From NCBI GenBank assembly GCA_021851335.1, contig JAJZEA010000019.1, positions 1-51,948 of the forward strand: DNA of 51,948 nt. The letters run 5' to 3'. Below, piece by piece: positions 34,959 to 42,828 of this stretch (position 1 is its first letter; the number at the start of each line of letters is the position of its first letter). The DNA is from Acidobacteriota bacterium (GTDB lineage: Bacteria > Acidobacteriota > Terriglobia > Terriglobales > Acidobacteriaceae). The notes beneath the pieces were generated by a model, which saw only the letters and a list, made by a program, of their open reading frames with translations, ran no database searches and had not been told where the DNA came from. Made by a program: the position numbers and the translations under genes.

Positions 34959-35702
34959 ATGCACTGGAAGTTCGAGGCAGCGCTGGCAGCTTGCGCAGTG
35001 CTGGGTCTGCGACATGGATTCGATTATGACCATCTGGCGGCGATCACGGATATTGCCGCGGTGCAGGCAAGCCGATTGCGCGCGTTCATTCTGGGACTTC
35101 TTTATGCCGTGGGACATGCGCTGACCGTAGTCGCACTCGGAGTAGCAGTGATCGAATTGCACCTTCCATTGCCAGTCTGGCTGGACAACGTGACCGAGCG
35201 GTTGATCGGCGCAACGCTGATTGTGCTGGGCGTTGCCGTGGTTGCCGGCCTCATGCATCCCCATGCACATACTGACCGGGCACAAAGCCGCATTGCCGCA
35301 GCGGTGAACCTGATTCACACACTCAGTTGGCGTGTGCAGCGACTCTTTGAACCAGAACGCGAACGCCCGGCGCTCTTTGCCTGGAACTACAGCGGAAGAA
35401 GTGTCTTCCTGATTGGAATGCTGCACGGCGTGGGTGCGGAGACTCCGAGCCAGCTCATGCTTTTTCTGCTGGCGTCGAGGCTCGGCGGCCCAAGCCAGGG
35501 CATGCTGGGACTCATGGCGTTTGCCGCGGGGCTGATCGCGATGAACGGCATGATGACGGCATCGCTCAGCGGAGTATTTGGCACACGTCTGCAACATCCC
35601 CAGGCAGGAAGGATACTGGCCTGGACCGGCGCTGCGTATAGCTGTGGAGTTGGCGCGATTTTCCTCTTGGGCTGGTCGTCCGCTCTGCCCAGTCTGCTGT
35701 AG
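34959..35702 (+). CDS. NiCoT-like nickel/cobalt transporter
   Basis: This 247-residue membrane protein has the NiCoT signature His19-x4-Asp24-His25 in LRHGFDYDHLAAITD. A G-H-A-L-T-V-V segment follows (about 52-58), the counterpart of GHSTVV, and an HGVGAETPSQ segment (about 157-166) resembles the third signature LGFDTATE. About seven hydrophobic segments are visible, with a His-rich loop (MHPHAHTD) around residue 105. It should import or move Ni2+/Co2+ or another divalent metal, but it is shorter than NixA (331 residues), so this could be a diverged relative. It diverges from xseA with only 62 bases between starts; an IS3 fragment follows 96 bases downstream. Confidence 0.75.
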   Translation: MHWKFEAALAACAVLGLRHGFDYDHLAAITDIAAVQASRLRAFILGLLYAVGHALTVVALGVAVIELHLPLPVWLDNVTERLIGATLIVLGVAVVAGLMHPHAHTDRAQSRIAAAVNLIHTLSWRVQRLFEPERERPALFAWNYSGRSVFLIGMLHGVGAETPSQLMLFLLASRLGGPSQGMLGLMAFAAGLIAMNGMMTASLSGVFGTRLQHPQAGRILAWTGAAYSCGVGAIFLLGWSSALPSLL

Positions 35703-35797
35703 AGCAACAAAATCGGATTCTCTGACCGACTCCCTCGTACTGGATGTAATGGAAACACACCGTGGACAGCAGGCGTATGCTCGTCCGGCGCCTTCGC

Positions 35798-35946
35798 TGC
35801 CGATGCAACCCTCTGACCAGAGATCACAAGCCGAACCGCCTCCTACTTGTACTCCAATGTGTAACGACGCCGTATTGCCTGCTCCATCTCAGTCTCCTCT
35901 TCGCGATTACAACAGCTCGCTATGAGAGACGTTTTCCGGGGGCAAG
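35798..35946 (-). pseudogene. IS3-family fragment: left terminal repeat and 5' part of orfA
   Basis: Read on the minus strand from 35946, the sequence starts with CTTGCCCCCGGAAAACGTCT, the same left end as the IS copy at 48826. An orfA-like frame follows from ATG 35887 (MEQAIRRRYTLEYK). It is cut by an in-frame TAG at codon 15 where the 48.8-kb copy has CAG, and then continues EAVRLVISGQ up to SAAKA. Homology stops near 35798. It is a dead fragment; the other end is not present nearby. Confidence 0.85.
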
Positions 35947-36266
35947 ATCAGGCCGATACAGCCTAGCGTTCCTTGTGGATATCTATACCTTGCAATACCC
36001 AGTGGATGTGCTTTAGGTGAAACGCGTTCGCACTTTGAGTGATGGATGTTACTGCTTCGGAACTGTGCACGGAACCGTCAAGGTTGCTCGAAAGGGATGC
36101 ACCCATCATTCAGAGCGTGAATGAGTGGAGGCGGCGGAATTGCCAGCCGTCCTCACCAAGCCAATATTTCACACGTAATACACACGCGAACACTTCAAGC
36201 TATCGATTAAGAATAATGGAATCAACAATATAAATTGGTTGAGGCGGCGGGAGTCGGAATGCCGCC

Positions 36267-36307
36267 AAAAGACAGGGCGCGAATCGAAGTGCGATCCGCG
36301 CCCTGTC
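36267..36307 (-). terminator. Intrinsic terminator of the GH3 gene
   Basis: GACAGGGCGCG at 36271-36281 pairs with CGCGCCCTGTC at 36297-36307 (11 bp), with an inner ATCG/CGAT extension in the loop. On the minus strand the hairpin is followed by TTTT (36270-36267). It lies 20 bases after the GH3 stop codon. Confidence 0.8.
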
Positions 36308-36327
36308 ATGAGATGGTGTATCACAAG

Positions 36328-38532
36328 CTACTGAAGGTTGACCGAGCCGTGCAACGGCAGGGATTGAGACGAGCCGCCTGCCATGAACGTGTAGCTGCCT
36401 GGAAGCATCTTGAACTGGTTGGTTGCCTCGTCAAAGATCGACAGATACATCGGATCGATGCTGAGCGTAACATCTTTGCTTTCGCCGGGGTTCAGTGCGA
36501 CTCGGCTCCAGCCGACGAGGCGCTTGGGCGGCTCGTTGGCGCTGGCAGGCAGCGCAGCATAGACCTCGGCAATCTCCACTCCGGCGCGGCTGCCTGTGTT
36601 CTTCACCATGAAGGTGACGGTCGGTTTTTCGCCCGGTGTCACTTTCAGTCCCGAGTAGCGAAAGGTGGTGTAGGAAAGGCCAAAGCCAAAGGGAAAGAGC
36701 ACGGGTTTCTGCTCTGCGTCATACCATTTGTAGCCGATCTTGACGCCTTCATCGTAGTTGACGCTGAACGTTGGGCTGGTAAGTACGTGTCGCTGGACCG
36801 GGGCTGCTGCTTCGGAGTGTGGCGGCGGCATCACCAGCGTCGGATGAGGCAGGTCCGCAACGCTGAGCGGGAAGGTGATGGGCAGTTTGGCCGAGGGGTT
36901 GACCTTGCCAAAGAGCACATTGGCGACTGCGGGCGCACCATCGGAGCCGGGGAACCAGGCAACAACGATGCCTGCAACCTGGTTGACCCAGGGCATAGTC
37001 ACGGCCGTGGCATTCTCCAGCACAACGACGGTGTGCGGATTGGCTTTGGCAATGGCAGCGACGAGATCGTCCTGATGATCGGGCAGCGTCAAGTCGTGCA
37101 GGTCCATGCCTTCACTCGACCACTGGTTGACAAAGACGATGGCCACATCGGACTGCGCCGCCAAAGCAGCAGCGGCAGCCGGGTCTGATCCGGAAGCGAA
37201 ACTGACCTTGGCTTGGGGCGCCATGGCCTGAATGGACTTGAGCGGCGAAGTGGGAAACCAGACATGCTGGCCCCAGCGCGCGGTGGGTTGTCCGGGAGGA
37301 TCAACCTGAGCCGAACCGCCGCCGGAGATCATACCTGTGTCGGCATGGTCGCCAATCACGGCGATGCTGTGCACACTCATGCTGAGTGGAAGCTGGTGGT
37401 TCTGGTTGCGCAGGAGCACAATGCTCTGCTCCTCGATGTGACGGGCAATTGCGAGATCACCGAAGACATCGACAACACTCTTGTGGACAGGATGATCGAC
37501 CAGACCGGCGGCGAACTCAGCGCGCAGAATGCGATGGACGTGCTCGTCCAGCTCCGACATGGAAATCTTTCCATCCTGCACCGCCTGTTTGTACGCTGCG
37601 CCATAGAAAACCTCACCCGGCTCTTCGTTGTCCAGACCTGCCGCCGAGGCTTTTTCCGTCGAATGCGTACCGCCCCAGTCGGAGAGCACAAATCCCTTGA
37701 ATCCCCACTGATTCCGCAATACATCGGTGAGCGTGTACTTGTTCTCGCAGGCAAAATCGCCGTTGATCGCGTTGTAGCTGCACATCACCGCCTGAGGGTT
37801 ACCGATTTCGATTCCAATGTGGAAGGCCAGCAAATCCGTCTCCTGCAAGGCGCGCTTGCTGATGATGGTATTGACCTCGTTGCGTCCACTCTCCTGATCG
37901 TTGACAGCATAGTGCTTGATGTCGCCAATGACATGCTCGGCCTGTTCGCAGCGAATGCGGTTGCCGACAAGAGTTCCAGCAAGGATCGGGTCTTCGCCCT
38001 GATACTCGAAGGTGCGTCCGTTGCGCGGCTCGCGGGTCAGGTTCACGCCGCCACCCAGCGTCATGTTATAGCCCTGCGCGCGCAACTCACGACCGATCAG
38101 TGCGCCATACTGGCAGGCAGCATCTGTGTCCCAGCTTGAGGCCGCGCCGAGATTCGAGGGCAGCGCCGTCGAGTAGCGTCCGTTCATCGCGCTCGATCGC
38201 ACTCCATACGCCGCGTCGCTCATCTGGATAATCGGAATTCCCAGCCGATCCACACCCAGCGTAAATCCGGCTCCGCCATTGCCCAGCAACGCATACTGGT
38301 TCGGTTTGCCCCAGCCAGCCATGCCTTCGCCATGGATCAGATCGATCTTTTCATCGAGCGTTAGCTCCTTCAGAACGAGGTCGGCGCGCTCATCCGGAGA
38401 CAGGGATTGGTTCATCCAGGCGGCGTGCGCCCAGGCGGGTTCAGGCTGCGGACGACGCTGCGCCTGAGCCGCGACGGCAGCAACGGCCAAAGCCGCAATG
38501 CTGCAAAGGTACATGGTTCGATAGATATTCAT
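36328..38532 (-). CDS. Secreted glycoside hydrolase family 3 (beta-glucosidase-like)
   Basis: This 734-residue protein has a signal peptide (about 1-24, cleaved near AQAQ) and the GH3 layout. The N-terminal barrel has K206-H207 and the D-rich MGGGVNLTREPRNGR-type segment at about 158-173. The nucleophile is Asp285 in GFVLSDWGG. The second alpha/beta domain has LRNQNHQLPL and GSGGSAQVDPPG-type glycine-rich loops, and a fibronectin-like C-terminal domain is present (KNTGSRAGVEIAEVYAAL, LVGWSRVALNPGE). The likely role is trimming beta-glucosides or other glycans outside the cytoplasm; specificity cannot be read. ATG 38532 has GAGAGG six bases upstream; a longer upstream frame adds a non-signal stretch. 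It lies 468 bases from hldE and has a structured leader. Confidence 0.88.
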   Translation of the reverse strand: MNIYRTMYLCSIAALAVAAVAAQAQRRPQPEPAWAHAAWMNQSLSPDERADLVLKELTLDEKIDLIHGEGMAGWGKPNQYALLGNGGAGFTLGVDRLGIPIIQMSDAAYGVRSSAMNGRYSTALPSNLGAASSWDTDAACQYGALIGRELRAQGYNMTLGGGVNLTREPRNGRTFEYQGEDPILAGTLVGNRIRCEQAEHVIGDIKHYAVNDQESGRNEVNTIISKRALQETDLLAFHIGIEIGNPQAVMCSYNAINGDFACENKYTLTDVLRNQWGFKGFVLSDWGGTHSTEKASAAGLDNEEPGEVFYGAAYKQAVQDGKISMSELDEHVHRILRAEFAAGLVDHPVHKSVVDVFGDLAIARHIEEQSIVLLRNQNHQLPLSMSVHSIAVIGDHADTGMISGGGSAQVDPPGQPTARWGQHVWFPTSPLKSIQAMAPQAKVSFASGSDPAAAAALAAQSDVAIVFVNQWSSEGMDLHDLTLPDHQDDLVAAIAKANPHTVVVLENATAVTMPWVNQVAGIVVAWFPGSDGAPAVANVLFGKVNPSAKLPITFPLSVADLPHPTLVMPPPHSEAAAPVQRHVLTSPTFSVNYDEGVKIGYKWYDAEQKPVLFPFGFGLSYTTFRYSGLKVTPGEKPTVTFMVKNTGSRAGVEIAEVYAALPASANEPPKRLVGWSRVALNPGESKDVTLSIDPMYLSIFDEATNQFKMLPGSYTFMAGGSSQSLPLHGSVNLQ

Positions 38533-38664
38533 CTTGAGCCTCTCGGGTTGGAATCGTCCACGAAGGGAAGACCGGCGGACGAAGCTACCGCGAAAGTGTA
38601 CTAGAAAATCGTATGACTTGTAATCCGGGCAAGAAAATCGCCGCATTTTTCCGCGCACAAGCAC

Positions 38665-38698
38665 CAGCGGCCCGCCGGAGAACCGGGACGGACCGCTG
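38665..38698 (-). other. Imperfect hairpin in the GH3 leader
   Basis: CAGCGG (38665-38670) pairs with CCGCTG (38693-38698), CCGG (38675-38678) pairs with CCGG (38683-38686), and CCG/CGG can pair between them, closing an AGAA loop. It lies about 130 bases upstream of the GH3 ATG, which suggests a structured mRNA leader. Confidence 0.5.
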
Positions 38699-38760
38699 AT
38701 GGGTGAACTGTGGAAATTGGCTTGTGGACTGGGCTGTCGCGCTGCCGCGAAAGCCGGAGG

Positions 38761-38780
38761 ACCGGCCGCACTTGGCCGGT
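38761..38780 (-). other. Perfect 7-bp hairpin in the GH3 leader
   Basis: ACCGGCC (38761-38767) and GGCCGGT (38774-38780) form a perfect stem with a 6-base loop. It lies 27 bases after the stop codon of the mini-ORF and could pause or terminate transcription, but no T-tract follows. Confidence 0.55.
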
Positions 38781-38806
38781 AAACCGCTGAAGCCGGGCAC
38801 GACGCC

Positions 38807-38866
38807 CTAAGCAGCCGCAGTCACCTCACGTTGTGAACAGCAACAACTCGAACAATCAGAATTCAT
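38807..38866 (-). CDS. Cys-rich mini-ORF, candidate leader peptide
   Basis: Starting at ATG 38866 this frame encodes 19 residues, MNSDCSSCCCSQREVTAAA, ending at TAG 38807. Four of its first ten residues are Cys, including a CCC run. An in-frame ATG at 38878 would add MIQP. The consensus Shine-Dalgarno AAAGGAGG lies at 38879-38886, 12 bases before ATG 38866 and directly against ATG 38878. The peptide matches no family I know. Cys runs recall Cys-sensing attenuator leaders, but the downstream gene is a GH3 hydrolase, so a cysteine-response role is only a guess. Expression is untested; the strength of the ribosome-binding site is the main support. Confidence 0.45.
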   Translation of the reverse strand: MNSDCSSCCCSQREVTAAA

Positions 38867-38867
38867 A

Positions 38868-38886
38868 GGCTGGATCATCCTCCTTT
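38868..38886 (-). promoter_or_regulatory. Extended Shine-Dalgarno complementary to the 16S rRNA tail
   Basis: The minus-strand sequence AAAGGAGGATGATCCAGCC is complementary to the conserved 16S rRNA 3' end (GGCTGGATCACCTCCTTT) over 18 of 19 bases, with one bulged A. Normal ribosome-binding sites match only four to eight. It lies upstream of the Cys-rich mini-ORF. Confidence 0.6.
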
Positions 38887-39000
38887 CCCGTGTACTCAGA
38901 AAATAGCGCCACAGGTGGAAGCGCGTCAAGCCGAAATGTGCATCCGATGAAAACCGGCGCACACCAACAGCAGGAGCCACTTCATCGCAGTCAGGGTGAC

Positions 39001-40470
39001 TTATCCGCGGCCAGCCCCACGCTCAATGAGACGGGTTGTCGAGTGGCCTTCAACCGTGGGAATAATCCGCACCTGACCACCCCAGGTGGCGATCTCCGCA
39101 GCTCCAACAACGGTCTCCACCGAATAGTCGCCGCCTTTGATGAGCACATCGGGACGGGCGGCAAGAATTAGCTCCAACGGCGTATCCTCGTCAAAGATTG
39201 CGACGGCGTCGACACAACCCAGCGCTGAGAGGACGCGCGCCCGCTCCCGCTCGCCGACAATCGGCCGCGACGGACCTTTCAGTCGGCGCACCGAATCATC
39301 ACTGTTGATGGCGACAATGAGACGATCGGCTGTGAGCCGGGACTGCTCCAGAACCGTGATGTGGCCAACGTGCAGCAGATCAAAACAGCCATTGGTAAAG
39401 GCAACCCGTTCGCCACTGGCGCGCCATGCGGCCACTCGCGCTTGCAACTCGCTTCGTGTGACTACTTTTTCCGCAGCGTGGAGGTTGATGGATGGGCTGA
39501 GAGCCGACAACAGCTCAAAGCGCTCAATCGGAACCGTTCCGACCTTGCCAACGACGATGCCGGCGGCAAGATTGGCAAGTTGGATCGAGGTGTTTGGATC
39601 CAGTCCACTGGTAAGGCTAAGCGCTATCACAGAGATCACCGTATCCCCGGCGCCGGAGACGTCAAAAACCTGACGCGCCTTCGCGGGATCGATTTGAACG
39701 TTGTCGCGCGTGACCAGAGCGATCCCTTTTTCGCTCAGCGTAGCCGTCAGGAAGTTCAGATCCAGTTCAGCCACCAGGCGCTGGCCTGATTTCAGCATGG
39801 CGGAGAGATCGAGAGGCGAATGGCTCGTCGCTGCGGAGAGTTCCCCCAGATTGGGGCAGATGGTGGTCGCTCCGCGATAGCGCGAGAAATCCGAACTTTT
39901 TGGATCCACCAGGACCGGGATACCCCGTCGACGTGCAGCCTGAATCACCGGTTGACAGGTCTGTGGAGTCAGCACGCCTTTGGCATAGTCAGACAGGATC
40001 ACAGCATGGCAATGATTGATGTGACGCTCGATGGCCTCAAGCAGGCGCGCGGCGTGATCTGCGGGACGCTGGCCCAGGCGCTCGCTGTCCAGACGCAGCA
40101 TCTGCTGGCTGCCTCCGAGAATGCGCAGCTTCGTAATAGTGGGATAGTCCGGATCGGCGATGAAATCGCTTTGAATACCCTCCCGGCCAAGCAGGGCGGA
40201 CAGCGAATGCTCGTTCTCGTCTCCGCCCGTAAAGCCAATCAGCGTAACTTGTGCGCCCAGGCGGGTCAGGTTCATGGCAACGTTGGCCGCTCCGCCGGGC
40301 TGTTCACTCTGGTGCGTGGCGCGCACCACCGGAACAGGCGCCTCCGGCGAAATTCGAGCAACTTCACCACGAATGTAGCGATCGAGCATTACATCGCCAA
40401 GGACAAGAATGCGCAACTGCGGCCAGGTATGTTCGATGTGATCCAGTACGGCGTGAATCTGTTCAATCAT
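39001..40470 (-). CDS. hldE: Bifunctional heptose-7-P kinase / heptose-1-P adenylyltransferase
   Basis: This 489-residue fusion makes D-glycero-beta-D-manno-heptose-1,7-bisphosphate and then ADP-heptose for LPS core synthesis. The ribokinase-like domain (about 1-330) has [11 protein letters not shown] (25-35), the sugar-binding QPGGAANVA (57-65) and the catalytic GAGD with Asp276. The cytidylyltransferase-like domain (about 355-489) has [12 protein letters not shown] (359-370). Its ATG overlaps the gmhA stop as ATGA, so gmhA-hldE form a coupled pair. The GH3 gene follows after a long gap. Confidence 0.96.
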   Translation of the reverse strand: MIEQIHAVLDHIEHTWPQLRILVLGDVMLDRYIRGEVARISPEAPVPVVRATHQSEQPGGAANVAMNLTRLGAQVTLIGFTGGDENEHSLSALLGREGIQSDFIADPDYPTITKLRILGGSQQMLRLDSERLGQRPADHAARLLEAIERHINHCHAVILSDYAKGVLTPQTCQPVIQAARRRGIPVLVDPKSSDFSRYRGATTICPNLGELSAATSHSPLDLSAMLKSGQRLVAELDLNFLTATLSEKGIALVTRDNVQIDPAKARQVFDVSGAGDTVISVIALSLTSGLDPNTSIQLANLAAGIVVGKVGTVPIERFELLSALSPSINLHAAEKVVTRSELQARVAAWRASGERVAFTNGCFDLLHVGHITVLEQSRLTADRLIVAINSDDSVRRLKGPSRPIVGERERARVLSALGCVDAVAIFDEDTPLELILAARPDVLIKGGDYSVETVVGAAEIATWGGQVRIIPTVEGHSTTRLIERGAGRG

Positions 40471-41084
40471 CGCGCAGCTCCTGTGCTCTGCTTGACGTTG
40501 GATTGTAGCCAGTCCAGTTCAATCCAGTCGCAGAGCATGTGTCCGGCCAGAATATGAGCCTCCTGAATGCGAGCGGTGTCGCGCGAAGGAACGGCAAAGA
40601 GAAAATCTGAAAGCGAGGCCATCTTACCGCCACCCTCCCCGGTGAATCCTACGGTCTTCACGCCTTGTGCGCGAGCAACTTCCAGCGCCGCCACCACGTT
40701 TCTGCTGTTGCCACTGGTGGAGATCCCAACAAGCAGGTCACCGGGTTGACCCAGCGCCTCCACCTGTCGGGAAAAGACTGCGTCGTAGCCGTAGTCATTG
40801 GCGACAGCGGTCAGGATCGAGGTGTCCGTGGTCAGCGCAATTGAGGCCAGCCCCTTGCGCTCGCGACGAAAGCGACCGACAATCTCCGCAGCCAGGTGCT
40901 GCGAATCGCCGGCGCTGCCTCCGTTGCCGCACCACAGAATCTTGTTGCCTGTGGCCAGCGCGTCAGCCATGGCACGCGCGATATGCTCCAACAACTCCTG
41001 CTGTGCCGTAATCGCCTTCACGATCTCCAGATGATCGGTAATGGCGCGAAAGAAGACGGACTGGACGTTGGGGTGCTCAGACAT
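40467..41084 (-). CDS. gmhA: Sedoheptulose-7-phosphate isomerase
   Basis: This 205-residue SIS-domain enzyme converts sedoheptulose-7-phosphate to D-glycero-D-manno-heptose-7-phosphate, the first step of ADP-heptose synthesis. The signature [15 protein letters not shown] is at 53-67. STSGNSRNV follows for phosphate binding, and [16 protein letters not shown] holds the catalytic Glu/His region. ATG 41084 has GGAG six bases upstream; the open frame continues upstream through the divergent gmhB but without similarity. It is co-translated with hldE by a four-base overlap. Confidence 0.95.
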   Translation of the reverse strand: MSEHPNVQSVFFRAITDHLEIVKAITAQQELLEHIARAMADALATGNKILWCGNGGSAGDSQHLAAEIVGRFRRERKGLASIALTTDTSILTAVANDYGYDAVFSRQVEALGQPGDLLVGISTSGNSRNVVAALEVARAQGVKTVGFTGEGGGKMASLSDFLFAVPSRDTARIQEAHILAGHMLCDWIELDWLQSNVKQSTGAAR

Positions 41085-41201
41085 CGGAATCTCCAGAAAC
41101 TTCAGTGGCGAAGATGAGTGGCAAAAATCCGTTGCAATGGTGGGCGTCTCTGCGGAGTCGCTGTTGCCGGTGAATTGTGCCGCTGTTGCTATCATAATCG
41201 G

Positions 41202-41804
41202 GTGACGAAGACAGAGAAAGATGCGGAACTCTCCGGTGCGAAGACGCACTCGAATAAAAGCATTGAAACCATCTTCCTGGACCGCGATGGCGTCATCAAC
41301 CAGAAGCAGCCAGAGGGCGAATATGTCTCCTCGTGGAAGCGGTTTATTCTGCTGCCGGGCGTGGCCGAGGCAATTGCGGCGCTGAAACAGGCCGGCAAGC
41401 GCGTGATCGTGGTAACCAATCAGCGCGGGGTGGCGCTGGGACGCTATACCGCCGAGGATGTCCACACCATTCACGAGCAATTGCAGAAGTTGCTGGCCAT
41501 ACACGGCGCTCAGGTGGATGCATTCTACTTTTGCCCGCATGACAAGAAGCAGTGTCAGTGCAGGAAGCCGTTGCCTGGAATGTTTGAGCAGGCGCGCGCA
41601 GAGTTTCCTCAGATCACTGCCGACAGCAGCTTGATGGTGGGCGACTCGCTCTCCGATATCGAGTTTGGTCGAGGCGTAGGCATGCCTACCGTCTTCATCC
41701 AGGGCGATTCGGAACATCGCAAACCGGGATGGGAACGCGGCGCGGAGCTGGCCGACTTTGTCGCCGCAGACCTGCCGGATGCGGTGCGGCAGATCCTGAG
41801 CTGA
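41202..41804 (+). CDS. gmhB: Heptose-1,7-bisphosphate 7-phosphatase (HAD)
   Basis: This 200-residue HAD-IIIA phosphatase removes the 7-phosphate from heptose-1,7-bisphosphate between the two HldE steps. The HAD nucleophile motif is [10 protein letters not shown] (Asp27/Asp29), TNQ lies at 72-74, and the late-motif Asp is in GDSLSD (148-152). A zinc loop Cys111-x-His113-x4-Cys118-x-Cys120 ([10 protein letters not shown]) is typical of GmhB. GTG 41202 was chosen because no ATG precedes the HAD motif sensibly; a CATAAT element sits four bases before it, so the mRNA could be leaderless. It diverges from gmhA and converges on hldD with a 24-base gap. Confidence 0.92.
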   Translation: MTKTEKDAELSGAKTHSNKSIETIFLDRDGVINQKQPEGEYVSSWKRFILLPGVAEAIAALKQAGKRVIVVTNQRGVALGRYTAEDVHTIHEQLQKLLAIHGAQVDAFYFCPHDKKQCQCRKPLPGMFEQARAEFPQITADSSLMVGDSLSDIEFGRGVGMPTVFIQGDSEHRKPGWERGAELADFVAADLPDAVRQILS

Positions 41805-41828
41805 ACGCGTACAAGGTCGGAGTCCGCA

Positions 41829-42827
41829 TTATTCGCCGATGACGGCCAGCGTGGCGTAGGTTTCACGAATCCCTGCTTCAATCTGAGTCATAGGAAGCTG
41901 ACAGCCCAAAGCGCGTAATCCGGTGAGATCGGCCTCCGTAAAGTGCTGATAGCGACCATCCAGATCCTGCGGGAACGGAATGTATTCGATGGGCACATGT
42001 CCATGAATTTCCATCAGAATTTGCGCGACTTCGTTGAAGGTGCGAGCCGTGCCGGAGCCAGCGTTCACCACTCCCTGATAGCGATGTGGAGCTGAGCCGC
42101 GCGCCGGAGCATAGGGACCGATCTCGGCGAAAAACATATTCAGCCGCGCCAGGTCGCGAACATAGACAAAATCTCGCCGCTGCTCGCCATCCGCATAGCC
42201 GCCGCTGCCCGAGAACAGACGCACCTTGCCTGTTTCGCGCATCTGGCGCGTGAAGTGATGGAGAACGGAAGCCATGCGCCCCTTGTGTTGTTCGCGCGGA
42301 CCATAGACGTTGAAATAGCGCAGCCCAACCACCGGAATGGGCACATTGCCCAGCGCAAGCTGATGACGCAGATAGTGATCAAACACCAGCTTGGAGAAAC
42401 CATAAACATTAAGCGGTCGTTCGTTCTCAAGCGTCGGCGTGAAGCGGCCTGGCCCACTCAGTCCATATACAGCAGCGGTCGAAGCATAGACCAGCGGAGC
42501 TCCATTCTCTATGGCAAAATCCAGCACCTCACAGGTGTAACGAAAGTTGTTGTCCATCATGTAGACGCCATCGTCTTCGAGTGTGTTGGAGCAAGCGCCC
42601 TGATGGAGGATCGATTCAATTTTGTCTGCTCCGAGTGAGTTGGCGGCGATGGCGCGACGAAACTCGGCCTTGTCCATGTAATCGGTGAAGCGCGCTCCAT
42701 GCAGATTGCGAAACTTTGCGGCGTGGGCCAGATGATCGACCACCAGAATGTCGGTGATGCCCTGTGCGTTCAATTCGTGGACAAGGTTGCTGCCAATAAA
42801 TCCCGCGCCGCCGCTAACGATGTGCAT
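41829..42827 (-). CDS. hldD: ADP-L-glycero-D-manno-heptose 6-epimerase
   Basis: This 332-residue SDR-type epimerase converts ADP-D-glycero- to ADP-L-glycero-D-manno-heptose, the last step before transfer to lipid A-Kdo2. GGAGFIG (6-12) binds NADP. The catalytic set is Ser116/Thr117 with Tyr142-x3-Lys146 (VYGFSK). R-Y-F-N-V-Y-G-P-R-E and N-x-G-S-G are typical of extended SDRs. ATG 42827 has AGGAG eight bases upstream and begins one base after the heptosyltransferase stop, so both are in one operon. Confidence 0.95.
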   Translation of the reverse strand: MHIVSGGAGFIGSNLVHELNAQGITDILVVDHLAHAAKFRNLHGARFTDYMDKAEFRRAIAANSLGADKIESILHQGACSNTLEDDGVYMMDNNFRYTCEVLDFAIENGAPLVYASTAAVYGLSGPGRFTPTLENERPLNVYGFSKLVFDHYLRHQLALGNVPIPVVGLRYFNVYGPREQHKGRMASVLHHFTRQMRETGKVRLFSGSGGYADGEQRRDFVYVRDLARLNMFFAEIGPYAPARGSAPHRYQGVVNAGSGTARTFNEVAQILMEIHGHVPIEYIPFPQDLDGRYQHFTEADLTGLRALGCQLPMTQIEAGIRETYATLAVIGE

Positions 42828-42828
42828 T

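Larger units (their letters stand above)
35703..36327. other. Long intergenic stretch with an IS fragment and AT-rich tail
   Basis: This 625-base gap holds the IS3-family fragment at 35798-35946 (listed separately) and the GH3 terminator at 36267-36307. The rest shows no gene: no frame longer than about 60 codons has a start and a recognisable product. The segment 36040-36235 is AT-rich toward its end and may hold remnant sequence. Confidence 0.5.
38533..39000. other. Structured 468-base region between hldE and GH3
   Basis: The region holds the mini-ORF, the extended Shine-Dalgarno sequence and the two hairpins listed above. The part next to hldE (38890-39000) shows no gene or terminator. 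No sigma70 promoter could be assigned by eye, so where the leader starts is unknown. Confidence 0.5.

Noticed and set aside
36235..38139. Long plus-strand frames opposite the GH3 gene
   Set aside because: They mirror the GH3 codon pattern, have no ribosome-binding sites and no recognisable product.
38860..38890. Fragment of a 16S rRNA gene on the plus strand
   Set aside because: Similarity is restricted to the last 19 bases of 16S; the preceding sequence has none of the conserved 16S 3' region, so a gene relic is less likely than an extended Shine-Dalgarno on the minus strand.
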